From NCBI GenBank assembly GCA_036346205.1, contig JARFJB010001987.1, forward strand, positions 5,169,001 to 5,233,000: 64,000 nucleotides of DNA, given 5' to 3'. This document shows, piece by piece, positions 22,069 to 34,147 of this stretch (position 1 is its first letter; each line of letters begins with the position of its first letter). Source of the stretch: Vesta saturnalis (Eukaryota > Arthropoda > Insecta > Coleoptera > Lampyridae). The notes below the pieces were generated by a model. The model searched no databases, was not told where the DNA came from, and saw only the letters and a list, made by a program, of their open reading frames with translations. A program made the position numbers and the translations under genes.

Positions 22069-22770
22069 GACAGTTGTACTCAAGGGTGCAAGTGCTAGAT
22101 TAATTAGTTAGTAGTTTAACCTTAATCAAACTAATCTTCATGTGAAACTGCCTAAATTTAAAGTTAATAAAAAAATTATTGCAAGTGGCATAATGTCTCT
22201 ACCCTAAACGAAAGACAAAAAGAAATGAAATAGAGTTTACACTAAACTTCTTTATACATAATTCTAACTGAAGCTGAGCGGTACAAGGGTCACGGTTGTA
22301 CTTTGTTGATCTAAACAAACAGTTAAAGCAAATAAGTAAATGGTTAACAGTTATTATATAAAAGTTACACACATATATGTATATAGAACACGCACGTAAG
22401 TAAATTTTATACATAAAATTGGTTCAGTTATCTGTAAACGATGTTGTTTACTCAACGCAACCGTTGAGCTCAAGGGTGTATTAGCTATGTAAAATGATAC
22501 TAATTTTACCTTAAGCAAACTGATCTCTATGTGAAACTGTCTGTATTTCAAGCTAATAATAAAGAAAAATAAATGATCGTGACACAGTCTTTACCCTAAA
22601 AGAGACACCAAATATAAGCGGTACAAGAATCACTTGCATTATGTCAATGTAAACTGATAAATTAAACAAGCAAACAATGGTTAACAGTTATTGTATACAA
22701 GTTACAGGTATATAGGTGTAGAATATGTAAGTAAATTTTATAGATCATTTAATCATTTAATCAACGTACA
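22069..22770. repeat. Diverged tandem duplication, period about 390 bp
   Basis: The blocks CTCAAGGGTG(C/T), ATGTGAAACTG(C/T)CT, ACCCTAAA(C/A)GA, GGTTAACAGTTATT and TAAGTAAATTTTATA appear in the same order starting at about 22069 and again at about 22461. The second copy is shorter. No coding content was recognised. Confidence 0.75.
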
Positions 22771-22895
22771 ATATTGCAAATAACCGTACAATTGATACAA
22801 CCAAATAGTGCAATTGAAATTACTAGGTTTAATATAATAGCTACACGTTTTCCACTTGTGCAAACAGGCAGTAGATTGGTGTATATAATTAGTTA

Positions 22896-23150
22896 TCATA
22901 AATTCATTTCCTTGACAACCAGGTGATCGGAATGTAATTGTAGACTAACTTGTTTCGATGTCTTCAATGAGAGGTATAAAAGTCTTAGATGTACCGGTAG
23001 TGTGAAGATAATGCAGCTTACATTTACAGTAAGTGATCTTAAATGGTAGCATACAATAACAGCATAATGTGTGGGACAGCCATCACACTGCAATTATATC
23101 ACCCTTCTTACAGGGAGGAGAGTATCATCAAGTAGCCCTGGGAGTATATT
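22896..23150 (-). pseudogene. Mariner transposase remnant around the second Asp
   Basis: The minus strand reads LPGLLDDTLLPVRRVI, a stop, then QCDGCPTHYAVIVCYHL. This matches the block around the second catalytic Asp (usually F-Q-x-DG-PAH) in insect mariners of the DUF4817 group. Nothing else of the element is recognisable nearby. Confidence 0.65.
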
Positions 23151-24449
23151 ACAAAAAAATTATTTAAAATGCTGTATTTAATTCGACAGGGCTGATAATA
23201 TTAAAAATTCCAGTCCAAACATAACGTAACAATACATAACCAGACGTTTCATCAAATACCTTCTTCAATCAGATAAGTAGTTCTTAACAATAAAAGTGTG
23301 TAATTTTATGATTTGTAGTGTATTATGTATTCCAGGTTCCACTTTATTGGGAGCAGCTCGTGCATGAAGTAGCAATTAATTAATGCAATTAGCAATACAT
23401 GGTGTTCAAAACTTATGTTCGTCTTCTTTAGTTAATGTGAAAAGGTCATTTGCTGGCAAAACGAATCTAATGGAAATTGATTATGTCTAGTTGTTTAGAA
23501 GGTAAGATAACCTGCAAAAATGGACACCCAGCTTGCGTTTTATTTTTTCGGCGGTCAACATATAAGAGGAGATTTTTTTTTATCGGATACATGTATTTTT
23601 AGCAAGAAATATATTTGTCATAGCAATTTAATCGGGATTCTAGAGTGAATTGCCCAAGTGACAAAAATACTAAAAACAAAAATGTATTCTTCCTAATTAA
23701 ATCACTACAAATTTATTATAGGAAGATAGCGTGATACAAAATAAACGTATTAATGGCGTTAATTAAATTAAGCAATTGACATGACAACCGTCAAACCTTA
23801 ATATCGCGACTTAATCGTTTAAGATATATCCGGCAAGTGAAGATTTAAAAGCTAGTTCAATTGTCAAACAAACTTATATGAAAACCCAATTACTACTTTT
23901 TTCAAGTGTAGAGTGTAAGACTCGAATATAAAATTTACTAGGAAAAAACTGAATTAAGATCTATTTCTTGTTGTTTTAGTGTTGCTGTATTGCGGAAGTC
24001 AATGTACATTCATATTGATATTGAAAACTTATTTCAACTCACTTCTTTCTTATTTGATTTGTAGTGAAGCTTTTCAAACAATTTAGTTTAAGTGTTACAA
24101 ACTGGTAGAGTTTTATTAATTTTTTTTTGGTTTATTTTTTTATGTGCAAAGTAACACGAACGATCACAGAGGTTCAGTATAATAAGTTTATTATTACATT
24201 TGGCTATGTTTGTGACAGCTGACTTGACAATTTGATTTATTTTAGGCAAGCCAATTACAAAATTTAATTGTTTTCAGTTCGTTGACTAAATTGAAAACCT
24301 ACTTCTCATGCAACATTTGCAGGTTATAACTGTCACTCGACGGGGGCTCAATGGAGGGATATTTTTTCGTTGCAAGGTGTTTCATTATATAAAATTGAGC
24401 TCTTTTGGTATAAAAATGCACAATAATTGAAATAATGAATTAATTCGAT
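23151..24449. other. AT-rich stretch without a recognised gene
   Basis: No family signature was seen on either strand. Confidence 0.5.
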
Positions 24450-25135
24450 TTGGATATTTCACACACGGACTTCAGCAACGCGTTTGGTGTTATTCCACAT
24501 ATCATTCTTGCTAAATTTATGAACATGGTTTTTCATGATACCCTGCTCACACTCTTTATAGCCTACCTAAATCCTCGAATACAACTTATCGTCTACATTG
24601 GTATAAGCATTGTTGTTGCCTCTGGAGTTTCTTAGGGATCAAATGTAGGTCTGCTTTTGGTCTTGTTATTTATAAATGATCTTCCTAAAATAATTCAATG
24701 TGGAACCCTGTTATGTGTTGATGATATAATACATTTTCCAAACTGTCTTCTCTTAATGACTGTGAACCCTGCTGCGTTAGCTCAATTGTGTAATTGATTG
24801 GTGATTTTCCTTTAATGTGTCAAAATGTAAGGTTGTATCTTTCTCCTTTCTTTAGAAACTTACGTCATCATGTGTTTACAGGACTAATTTGATCAAAGGC
24901 TTAGGTGTATACTTGGATCGGAAATTTACCTGTTCTTCCATAAATGTTCTCAAAGCATTTGATCTTGCACTAGTAAGTAACTAATTTGACTACTGTTCTT
25001 AAGTTTGGTATCCTACCCAAACACCTACGATTGTATCTATACACAGACGTTTAAGGCTGGGGTTGTTTATCCTAAGAAAGGATATTGCCGTATCACATAA
25101 ACATCTTATCGAATTTAATATACCTCCTGATCTAC
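24450..25135 (+). pseudogene. LINE reverse transcriptase remnant
   Basis: The sequence DISHTDFSNAFGVIPHIILA corresponds to the first catalytic RT block (usually D-x-x-KAFD-x-x-x-H), with the Asp changed to Gly. It is followed by the ASGVS turn and a stop where PQGS is expected, then LLFINDLPKIIQCGTLLCVD and D, where FADD has become VDD. Later text (GCIFLLS and following) is frameshifted. This is an old, dead copy of a non-LTR element unlike the LINEs at 26.7 and 40.9 kb. Confidence 0.75.
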
Positions 25136-25189
25136 AAGCCCATTGCTCGTCTTCAACTAACTCTGCCAGTCCTTAACACTGGGGTCGAC

Positions 25190-26060
25190 TTTGGAGGAGG
25201 GGGGACGTGGAGCTAAATGCACAGATGTGTATATCTGCTTGCCTGCCTGGCCTGCATGGCCAAGAACGCGATACATCTTGAGGCTGTTACATCGTTGAAT
25301 ATTCATGCATTTCTAGCTTGCCTTCGACGATTTATTTCAAGAAGAGGACATCCTCAGAATTTATATTGCGATAATGGCACAAATTTGGTTGATTTTAAAC
25401 TAAAATTGGATGAGTTGTGCAAGGTTCAATCTATAAGTAATGGCAGCGAAGAGATATAACAAAAGCACGGCCCGTTTGAATATCCGTGGGAACTTTATCC
25501 ATCCATATAGTCCTAATTTCGTTACACTATGGGAGGCGGCAATTAAAAGTACTAAAACGCATCTTAAACGTATTTTGACCAAAACTGCACTTGTTTATGA
25601 GGAATTTGCCACCGTCTTAGTACAAATTGAGGCGATTCAAGGCCATTATATTCCGCATCAAATGATCCAAACGATTTTTTCGTATTAACGCTCGCATATT
25701 TCCTAATTGGATGCCGTGTAACCTTATTGAGGATGGACGTGATATGCACCAAATCTGTTCCCACCAGATTTTAATAAGTACAGCAGCTACAATAACAGTT
25801 CTGCCATCACTGGAAGCAGGACTACATCAAATAGCTATACCCGAGTACCAAGTGAAGGCAACCGGCGTCAAGAGGCATCATTCACGAAGGACAGTTAGTT
25901 TTGGTAAGCGACGAGGGAATGCCGCCTAGACAATGGAGACTTGATGGAGTCTTAAGGTTACATCCCGGCACAGATAGTCACGTGCCTATAGTGTCCATAA
26001 AGGCACCATCCGGGGAAATAACGAGAGCGAGCGGGGAATTTACTGATATATACTGAATAA
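25190..26060 (+). pseudogene. BEL/Pao retrotransposon integrase fragment
   Basis: Frame 25217-25459 has NAIHLEAVTSLNIHAFLACL and FISRRGHPQNLYCDNGTNLV, the BEL/Pao integrase core with its second catalytic Asp in CDNGTN. Frame 25440-25688 continues with the HPYSPNFVTLWEAAIKSTK block (consensus PHFGGLWEAGVKS) and EEFATVLVQIEA. The element-specific C-terminus appears near 25910-26060 as PPRQWRLDGVLRLHPGTDSH and GEITRASGEF. Frames shift at least three times. Gag, protease and reverse transcriptase are absent, as are LTRs. Confidence 0.85.
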
Positions 26061-26690
26061 TTGAAAGCGTCTGTCAGTGGTGAGGAGTATGTTAGAAGTA
26101 ATAGTTACACGTTATTCATTAAAAAAAAATTGTTATTGATTACTGTCATGTAAATAAATATTTAGAAAGGTCACCCACATTTGTCCTAATAATCGGCAAA
26201 TACATGCAGTCCAGTTCCCTCCGTCATTCTCTCCAATAGAATACTTCGACCACTTGGATGAAATTGCATACCTTTTATTCAAATTTTAAATACGATAGCT
26301 TGACATCTTACTTCATTGTCATTACCCACCGTTGTTCTTTCCATTCGTTAAATTAGACAAAGGTCTTTTATAATGTTCTCTGGATTTCACAGACTGTAAT
26401 TTGAGAGTTGCTTCTAGAGCTTCCTCAAAAATTACGAAAGAAACACTATCATTTTCTTGCATTTTTAAAAATGTTGCAATTTTTTTATAAACAACCTACT
26501 ATAGCAACCAGAAAGTATGACGACGAATACGAATATTTCTACTTAAATTTGGATTAATTTCATTCCACAAATGTGGTGATTGTGGATAAAACGTTCTTAT
26601 GCATGGGTATTTTAGATGCATTGTATCCAATTAACCGCTCGAACTCGCGTTCTCGCGTTTAAACATGCAATGTTGGGAGGAATGTGTACC
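26061..26690. other. Intervening AT-rich DNA, no gene recognised
   Basis: This segment lies between the BEL/Pao end and the 5' region of a LINE. It may include BEL 3' LTR sequence; no paired copy is present to test this. Confidence 0.4.
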
Positions 26691-29640
26691 CCACGCGTGG
26701 TGATACCCCACCCTTACCATGGGCTCCTTAATATTGAGTCTCCGATTTTATGAGCTCGGTAGGGGCTGCAGGTCACCTTTTCTTCATCCTTAATTTATTC
26801 TCATCTTTATTCTTCCTTCTCGCCCTCGCAGTCTTGCTATCGGATTGAAGGTCCAAAATTAAAACTTACAAAAAAGATGGCTGTGGTTTATAGGGTAATA
26901 AATATAGGACGTAAAGTTCTGTCCCATTTGAATGTCTGGGAGTGTAGGGCATACGCGACCTCGGTCGTCGAAAGTTCTAACTTTCCGATCTACTATTGAA
27001 ACATCCCGGTATCAGGTCTAATCTTAACGCTGTTCACCAACATCTTGAACAATTACAACCTGACATTTTGTTTCTATTGGCTCCTCGAAAACTCCGATTC
27101 ATCCGACTTGCAATATCCCCTATAACTATAACTTTTGATATAAAGGAGGCGCATGTGCCTATATCAAGTACATCATTGCTTGCAAGAGGATTTTTTTCTT
27201 GCAAAATAAAAATTTCGGCGTGATTTGGTTTAAACATTCTGGTTCTAAATTGGTGAAATTTTACTCTTGCATTTATAGGCCTCCTAATAACAGTAACCTG
27301 CAAGACTTCTTCGATTACCTTAGTTTGCAAGTTGACTACCTTCTGTCTCAGTTTCCATCTTGCGAATATCAATTGTAGGAGATTTCAATGTTTATAACCC
27401 TAATTAGCTCACACAAATGATTTCTGAACCCACAAGAATCCCTGATAACCCTAGCCATAATCCACATATTTTAGACCTCTTTCTTACATCAAACCCACTT
27501 ATTTACAAAATTTCCGTTCTTTCCCCTCTAGGTTTATCTGACGATTGTCTAATAGAAATAATTTCTACTGTTCCTAATTCCGCTGTTGTTCACAACAGTA
27601 ATAGACTAGTTTTAAGTCAGCTAGATGGAGTGATTTACGAGACTTCTTAGCAACCTTTCCATGGCGTGAATATTGTTTTAAGTCAGACACTGCTTTTCAG
27701 TATTTGAAGTCATCCTCATGGGCAAGGAGTTATACATTCCCAAAAAACAGAATCGTATAGGTCATTCGCGTTCCCAACTCTGGTTCACTAGGGCTTGTGC
27801 TGATACAATATCTTTGAAAAATAAATCTTATATTAAATGGAAATCTAATAAAACCGTCGACAGTCATGCAGAACACGTTGGTGCTAGAAATATCTGCAAA
27901 ACTGTCATCACTAAAGCTAAAAAATTGTCTCCTTTGTAGAGTCGTAAATTTTGGTTTTTATAAAGCCATTAGTAAAAACTTTGGAAAATCTTAATTTCTC
28001 GCATATCTTTTGACGGATCTGTAGATGCTGATTCTGCGCACAAGGTCAACGTTTAATGGATTTATTTGCATGAAACTCGTATCTCAATGATTCTGGAAAA
28101 GATGTTCCCCTAGTTAACTCTTCTTCATACGCTACGAAACCTATCCATTTTCGGTACAAGCTCATAGAATCGATTATCAGTAGGCTTGATTTCAATAAGG
28201 AGACTGGCCCGGAAGGTACCCCAGCTATTGTCTTAAAGAAACGTTTCCCCGAATTAGTACCAGTCCTATCTAAGCTTTATTCGATCTCTATGTCTTCTGG
28301 GGAACTTCATTCATCATGGAAGTTAGCAAATGTGCAACTTATTCCCCAAAAAGGCGATAATACCGATCCCTAGAACTACCGACTAATTGCCATCACTTCC
28401 ATTTTGTCTAAAATTATAGAAAAAGCCATCAATCGGTAACTGCTCTCGTTCCTTGAAACTAACAAACTCCTTACTGACCACCAACATGAGTTTAGGCAGA
28501 GTCGTTCAACAGGTGATCTTCTTTCATATGAGACTCAAGGTTGGAATAATACACTAGAACAATACGGTAAAACAGTCGTAGTCGCTTTAGATATCTCAAA
28601 AGCATTTGACCAAGTTTAGCATAAGTGTTTACTTGCCAAACTCATCTCATTTGGGTTAAATGATATGTTCATTAACTGGGTTTCTAGTTTTTGATAAAAG
28701 ACGAATACGTGTCGTAGTTGATGACTATTTTCAAAAGAAGTTAGCATTAACGAGGGCGTGCCACAGGGATTAGTTATAGTACCCACACTTTTTTTGCTAT
28801 ACATGAATCTATGTCCCAAGAGATTCAAGCTGAAATGCAAATTCAATCAACAAAGACGTTCAATGTATTCTCGTATGGGGAAGCCATAATCTAGTTAAAT
28901 TTAATGCTAACAAAACTCAGTGTTGCCTTGTATCCGCCAAAATACATCGATCATTTCCTGTTGTAAGTGTGAATGTCTCAGATCTTGTTGCTGTCAGACC
29001 CTATTACTTTGTTAGAAATGACTGTACCTTCAAATCTATCATGGACTGACCATCTTCTTTCAGCTACCAAAACAGCTGCTCGTAAAATAGGCTTTTTGTT
29101 CAGATCTAAGTAGTACTTACCTCCCGACAGCTCTTTCTGCTGTATAAGGCCCAATTTCGACCACATCTGGAATATCATTCTCACCTCTGCGTTGATTCTC
29201 TACAATACGCTCTCGATATCGTTAATCGTATTCAAAAGAGAACGATTAGGTTTATAAATGACCCGTTCTTAACTTCTGACATACAGTCCCTTGAGCATAG
29301 AAGAATCGTTTCAGTTCTTTCTTTGTATTATCGACATTATGATGGCTATTGCGCTGTTGAATTAGATTCTTTGATAGCGCCTGGAGCTACCTTTGCTAGG
29401 AACACTAGATTAGCCCATTCACATAATCAGTATACAGTACAAATCTCCACTTGTCGTACCAAACGGGCGCAATCCATATTCTTCTACACGGCTTGTAAAC
29501 TCTGGAATGATCTTCCTAGTTCCTGTTTTCCTCTCACTTATGATATAACAAATTTAAGGTAGCTGTTTACAGGCATACCTTGGTAATTCAATCTCCCTCT
29601 ATCCATCCTCCTAAGTGTTTCTGAGTCCCTTAGTACGATA
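26691..29640 (+). mobile_element. Jockey-type LINE, copy B, heavily mutated
   Basis: This copy runs from a GC-richer leader (26691-26980) through endonuclease and reverse transcriptase to a 3' end shared with the copy at 40930-46185 (CATCCTCCTAAGTGTT, then AGTACGATAGGCCA). The two copies align along their length but differ often. No poly-A or target duplication was confirmed here. The clade label is by general resemblance. Confidence 0.85.
26990..29575 (+). pseudogene. LINE endonuclease and reverse transcriptase, copy B
   Basis: The endonuclease begins YYWNIPGIRSNLNAVHQH (one frameshift) and QLQPDILFL. The SETQ active-site block is lost. The SDH motif reads LSDDCLIEI, with the His changed to Asp. 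The reverse transcriptase includes the VQPIHKKGD-like block as VQLIPQKGDN. LDISKAFDQV keeps its Asp but is followed by a stop (TGG to TAG) at 28617-28619. The PQG and FADD boxes are deleted or shifted near 28755-28830. The C-terminus (GFLFRS, NDPFLTSDIQSLEHRR, STCRTKRAQSIFFYTA) is readable. It would have nicked target DNA and copied its RNA there; it is dead. Confidence 0.87.
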
Positions 29641-31576
29641 GGCCATGTTCAGCCCGATGCTACATTCGTTACCTACGCTTCACGATTTAGTCAATTTTTG
29701 GACCTTTTAAAATCTCTGGACTGATTTTCTTGAATATACTATTTTTCTAAAAGTGGCTGCAATTTCAATAATTTCGTCTCTCTGTAGTTTCTTCAAAATA
29801 TTACTTTTCTCAAGTAAATAAATTTCTGTAACAAATTGTTAAAATTTATTGATGGTAACTCATACGTTGCATTCAACCTTATTGTTTTGGAGGCACTGGT
29901 TCACAGCGGATTGACATCCGGGTGATAAGTGATTGCACGTTCTCTTCCTGTTTGGTTGTTGGCGAAGCAGACATTTTTGTATTTTTCTAAAGAAAACTGA
30001 AGTTTCTGGACGTATTTAGCCCATCGAGTTATATCGGTTTTAAAATCATTTTTCTAAATATATACTGACATTCTGCAACCGTTTAGTACATACGATTCTG
30101 TCGGAATTGATAGGAAATGTATGCTACAGGTGAGCGATCTAGAATGCTTTTTCTCCTTTCACCACGTTTTTAATTTTAGCCATCCACATATCTGGTGTTC
30201 GATAATTAACTGAAAAGAGATCAATAAATTTATTAACTAAAGGGGTTATACATAACCTTATCAGGTTTACAATAAGGACACATTAGTTTTGTATCGTAAA
30301 TCGTAAGGTAAGGTGTAACTAATTAGATTAACTGTTGTTAGTTTTCATTTATTCATTTATTTATTTATTTATTTGCTTTTCGAAACAGACATCAGCTGTT
30401 CTCGAACTTGTACTTGTTTAAATTCATTTCTTAAAGATTGTTTAATCATTCTCTGATTGAAGGTAAGATACATCTTACTGCTTTCGTTTTGGGTTGATAT
30501 ATCTAATTTTAGAGGTACGTGCTACATACTGGGTTATATCCTGTCTTAGACGTTCTATATGTTGGGATGTATCTTGTCTTAGACGTTCTACATACTGTTA
30601 CTTGTTTTCAACATTCTACATATTGGGATATACCGTGTCTTAGATGTTGTACTTATTGGATATATGTAAGTGTTTTACTTCATACATATTAGCACCTGAT
30701 TCAGATTTTGCAATACCTGATGACTAACTGTTAAACATTTGGCCGTTGCGTTGATTTTCAGGACAGGCTACCTGATTATTGAAAGCTAAGTTACCGATTA
30801 CACCTGTTTTTTATATTACTTAAGGTTGATGCTTTAATTGTTGTATTGTGCAACATTATAGACATATGTTGGTTGAATTGATAAACAGTTAATTGTGTAC
30901 TATTCACTTATACATTGATTTGTTTATTATGTGTTGGAGTCAATGGCTACAATACCCATTTATATTTCATGTGTTTTAACCTGTAGAAAGAGTAAAGCTG
31001 TACAACTGCGGCTTTGCGGTTGGTAAGCGTTATTACTGTTTAAATGTAATTTGCCTATTTTTCATACTAGTGTGCTATTGACTACTTTGCATAAGAGACT
31101 GTATGTTTACTATAATATAATATTTTTAAGATGCCTCAGCAATTAGGATTTCATAAATTACACCCACTTTGGCTGTTTAAATGTTAATATTTGTGCTTTA
31201 TCATGACCTAGCTTGGAAGATCCATATGTTATTACCTTTTCATATGGTTCTTTTTTTTATATAACATTTGCTTGATATTATTGTACACATTAGATATTAT
31301 AATTCTGGGCGGCTTGCTATAGTGTTGTTGGGATTCGTGATTGTGTGGTATGCCTGTTGAGATTGAGATTTGTGGTATTTAAAAAAAAGCGTTGTAGTGG
31401 TCGGTGATGCTGTTGGTGGTGTGGTTGTTGTGTGGACTGTCCTGTTGTCGCTCGGTTATGGCTGATGTTGTTGATGCTCTGACTATCTGAATTAATACAT
31501 AGAAATACGTGTTAGTTGTGTGAATACATTATCGGTGTTAACAGAACAGAATTAATAAATTGTCGATACTGTATAC
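29641..31576. other. Non-coding stretch with simple repeats
   Basis: A short (ATTT)n tract lies near 30346-30376 and a 33-bp minisatellite at 30522-30666. A GT-rich patch is present near 31390-31470. No gene was recognised. Confidence 0.5.
30522..30666. repeat. 33-bp minisatellite, about 4.5 units
   Basis: Units begin at 30522, 30555, 30588, 30616 and 30649. The core is CTACATACTGGGATATA(T/C)C, then (T/G)GTCTTAGACGTT. The third unit is 28 bases and the last is partial. Confidence 0.85.
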
Positions 31577-33075
31577 TTAGCTAGGGCACCAGTCTTTGCT
31601 CCGGACCTTTCTATGATTACCCGAAAGAACCACCACCTCTGAACAGTGTGTAAGGATCACTTCCCACAGGTCCATCGCAGTTTGCGCCTGAGCGAGCGCC
31701 GCTGCCACCTTACGGATGACAGGTAGGGCCTGCTCCATATCTAGACCTCCGAGGAGGCCCAATATGGCGTCGAACCCTAAGGCGGGTTGGGCAGGCGGGG
31801 TAACGACACTTCCGCTTTCTCAACCTTGGCTGCTGTCGCTCGGACGTAACTGACGCCGGTCGGGATTGAAGAAGGCGCCGCCGTCAGCGGTGTCCTCTTC
31901 GGTCGCTGCGGTACTTCCCCCTTCTTCCGTTGTGGAGGTCGAGGGAACTTCGGGCAGGCCTTGTAGCTAGTGGGGTGGTCCCCACCACAGTTAACACACT
32001 TAATCCGGTCTGTACGGGGTTTCGTGCATTCAGTAGAGTGGTGATCTCCGCGCGCACTTTACACAGCGTGCTGCCGCCCTGTAGCAACGCTGTGCGTGAT
32101 GGAAACCTTGACACCGGTGAGACTACCCGATGCCAGATTTCCGCCGCAAATCCTCTACAGTCACGCGGAGGTGGGCGACGTGTTTTACCTCCCGGATCTT
32201 CTTGTTGTCTTCCTCGGTTGGCAGCTCTACCGTCACGAGGGGGATCGGGCGTCCTTGCTGCTTCATCTTGTAAACAGAAAGTACATTAATTCTTTGCATT
32301 TTTAGCTCTGAGCGAACGTCAACCTCGGTTAGTTCTACTGGCACGCCACGTATTACCACCTTAGTCAATCGCTCGCTGTTTGCCTGATAAGTGTGGTACT
32401 CCGTACCACACTTATCCATATACCTCATCAGCCTGTCTCTGCCCTGGAGTGGGGCAGGCTGAATCCGGATTCCCTCGCTGAAGGTCTTGGCTCTCGTGAA
32501 GGCGATCCGTTGTCGGTTCATTTCTTGGGAGAACGCGACCCAGTTCTCCTTCTGACGTATTACCGGAGACACTTTCTCCCTGATGTCCTCTTGTGTCGTC
32601 TGCTCCATCGCTGCAGGGCTGTCGGTGAATGGTTCCACGGCCTTGAATCCGTTGTCCGTGGGTGGTGGCGTAGACGGGCGGACCTACGGGGTCTTCTTTA
32701 GCTTCTTCTTTTGCAGCACGAAGTCATCGGGGCTGGTAGATCCGGGGGGGGGGGGGCTCTTCTTCGGTGTTGTTTGTTGCGGATGCGGTGGCGGAGGTGG
32801 CCAGCGTGTCTTCTAGGGGGGTGATGCCTTCTAACGGTGACCGTCTCGTCTTCTTTTGCCGTCTCTTCTTCTGTGCGGTGGCGGCGGTGCGTCGTTGCTG
32901 GCTCCTTCGAACGGTAGATCGAGCAGTGACGATATCGCTGGCGGTATCCGGAACTCCTGGGACGTCGTCGGTGACAGCTCTACCTGAGCTGCCCGCTCCT
33001 CTAGTAACTGTTGGTAGCAACCCTGTTGTATCCCGGCTCCAACATCGTGAAAACGACGTTATCTTTCTTTGAAAT
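31577..33075 (-). pseudogene. Jockey-type LINE ORF1 (Gag-like) remnant
   Basis: Reading leftward, a basic, proline-rich N-terminus (33020-32724) is followed by 32638-32123. That frame contains YMDKCGTEYHTYQANSERLT, KVVIRGVPVELTEVDVRSEL and PIPLVTVELPTEEDNKKI, the RRM-like PRE/C2HC-associated domain of Jockey ORF1. Two CCHC knuckles follow in shifted frames near 32060-31950: CVKCARGDHHSTEC and CVNCGGDHPTSYKAC. ORF1p would coat the LINE RNA. The segment is clearly GC-richer than its surroundings. Frames are broken at least three times and no ORF2 follows. Plus-strand frames over this region are shadows. Confidence 0.85.
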
Positions 33076-33687
33076 AGACTGGATAATTTTTATTTAAAGT
33101 TGACCATTTCGGATCGAGATCTCAACCTCGAATCTAGGAAAGCACCTTAGAATGGGGATACTTTGATCATTTTTTTTTCTTTAAAGTTAAATAACTTTTT
33201 TGTTGGTAAAGATAAAAATTAACAAAAAAAAAACTGTAACGTCGGTTTTTGCTATTCTACCAATTACCGAAATATGAAAAAAAAATACAGTAGCTCTCGA
33301 GTAAAAAATAAAAAAAACTCCTTGATCAAAGCTATACTGAAAGTGGGGATACTTTGATCACCCCTGTTTTTTCAATGAAATTCTAAAGTATCCCCAGCGT
33401 TTTAAATATCTGCGTTTTTAAAGGATTTTATTCTTTTTATTTTAACTTTTATAGCCAAATATAGAAGGTGGGGGTAACAATGATCAACGCAAAATTTAAA
33501 AAATAAACTTTATTTCTTAGAATATGCAAGGACAACTTAAATAGTAACATAATATAACATTTTTTATGAAAGTATTTGTTTTAACCTGACGACAATTACA
33601 AAAAATCGTTTGAAACAAAACATTTCTTATAAAAATACCTATTTATCTTAAGAAAAACTGTAACAAGTAGGTATAAACGATCTATTT

Positions 33688-34139
33688 TTACTTAACACTT
33701 ACAGCCAATTCAAGCACATTAATACTTTTGTTGAAAGTGTAAATTATGTTTTCATCTTCATCTAATTCTTGACTTGGTGGCGGCAATATTTCTAGAATCT
33801 CCTCTTCGTTAATTTCTGCGATATCATTAAGCACGCGTCTAAATTTTGATTTATTTTTATCTACTGATTTGAAGCTTACAACTGTGATGTCGCTCTCAAT
33901 CTCGACAATCTGACACACATATTGATATGTTTTCTTTCCACTTTTAGTAAGAAATTTAGCTAAGAGAAATTGCCCCACCTGTAAATTTCTGTTATTCTCG
34001 GCTGTTTCATCATTGTCATTGTCGATCTCGGCTACCTCAACCAAAGATGATTCAATTTCATTTTCCTTGTCATCAGAATTGGGTAAATCAATTTCATTTC
34101 CGCTATATGTAGCGACACTGCATCCTGGTCAAACAGCGA
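33688..34139 (-). pseudogene. Pogo-like transposase, C-terminal part beyond the hAT insertion
   Basis: After the target duplication the frame runs through NEIDLPNSDDKENEIESSLV, then VEVAEIDNDNDETAENNRNL and VGQFLLAKFLTKSGKKTYQY. It ends ILEILPPPSQELDEDENIIY and LAVSVK at 33688-33690. The acidic tail with a small barrel-like module (WVLVKY...Y-G-I in relatives) is usual for this insect pogo group. The open stretch is 118 residues from its first methionine. It is separated from the N-terminal part by the 3.35-kb hAT. Confidence 0.75.
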
Positions 34140-34147
34140 GTCGTTTC

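Noticed and set aside
31930..33072. Several long plus-strand frames, 69-119 codons
   Set aside because: They overlap the minus-strand LINE ORF1, whose domain and CCHC knuckles are recognisable. The plus frames resemble nothing and reflect high GC content.
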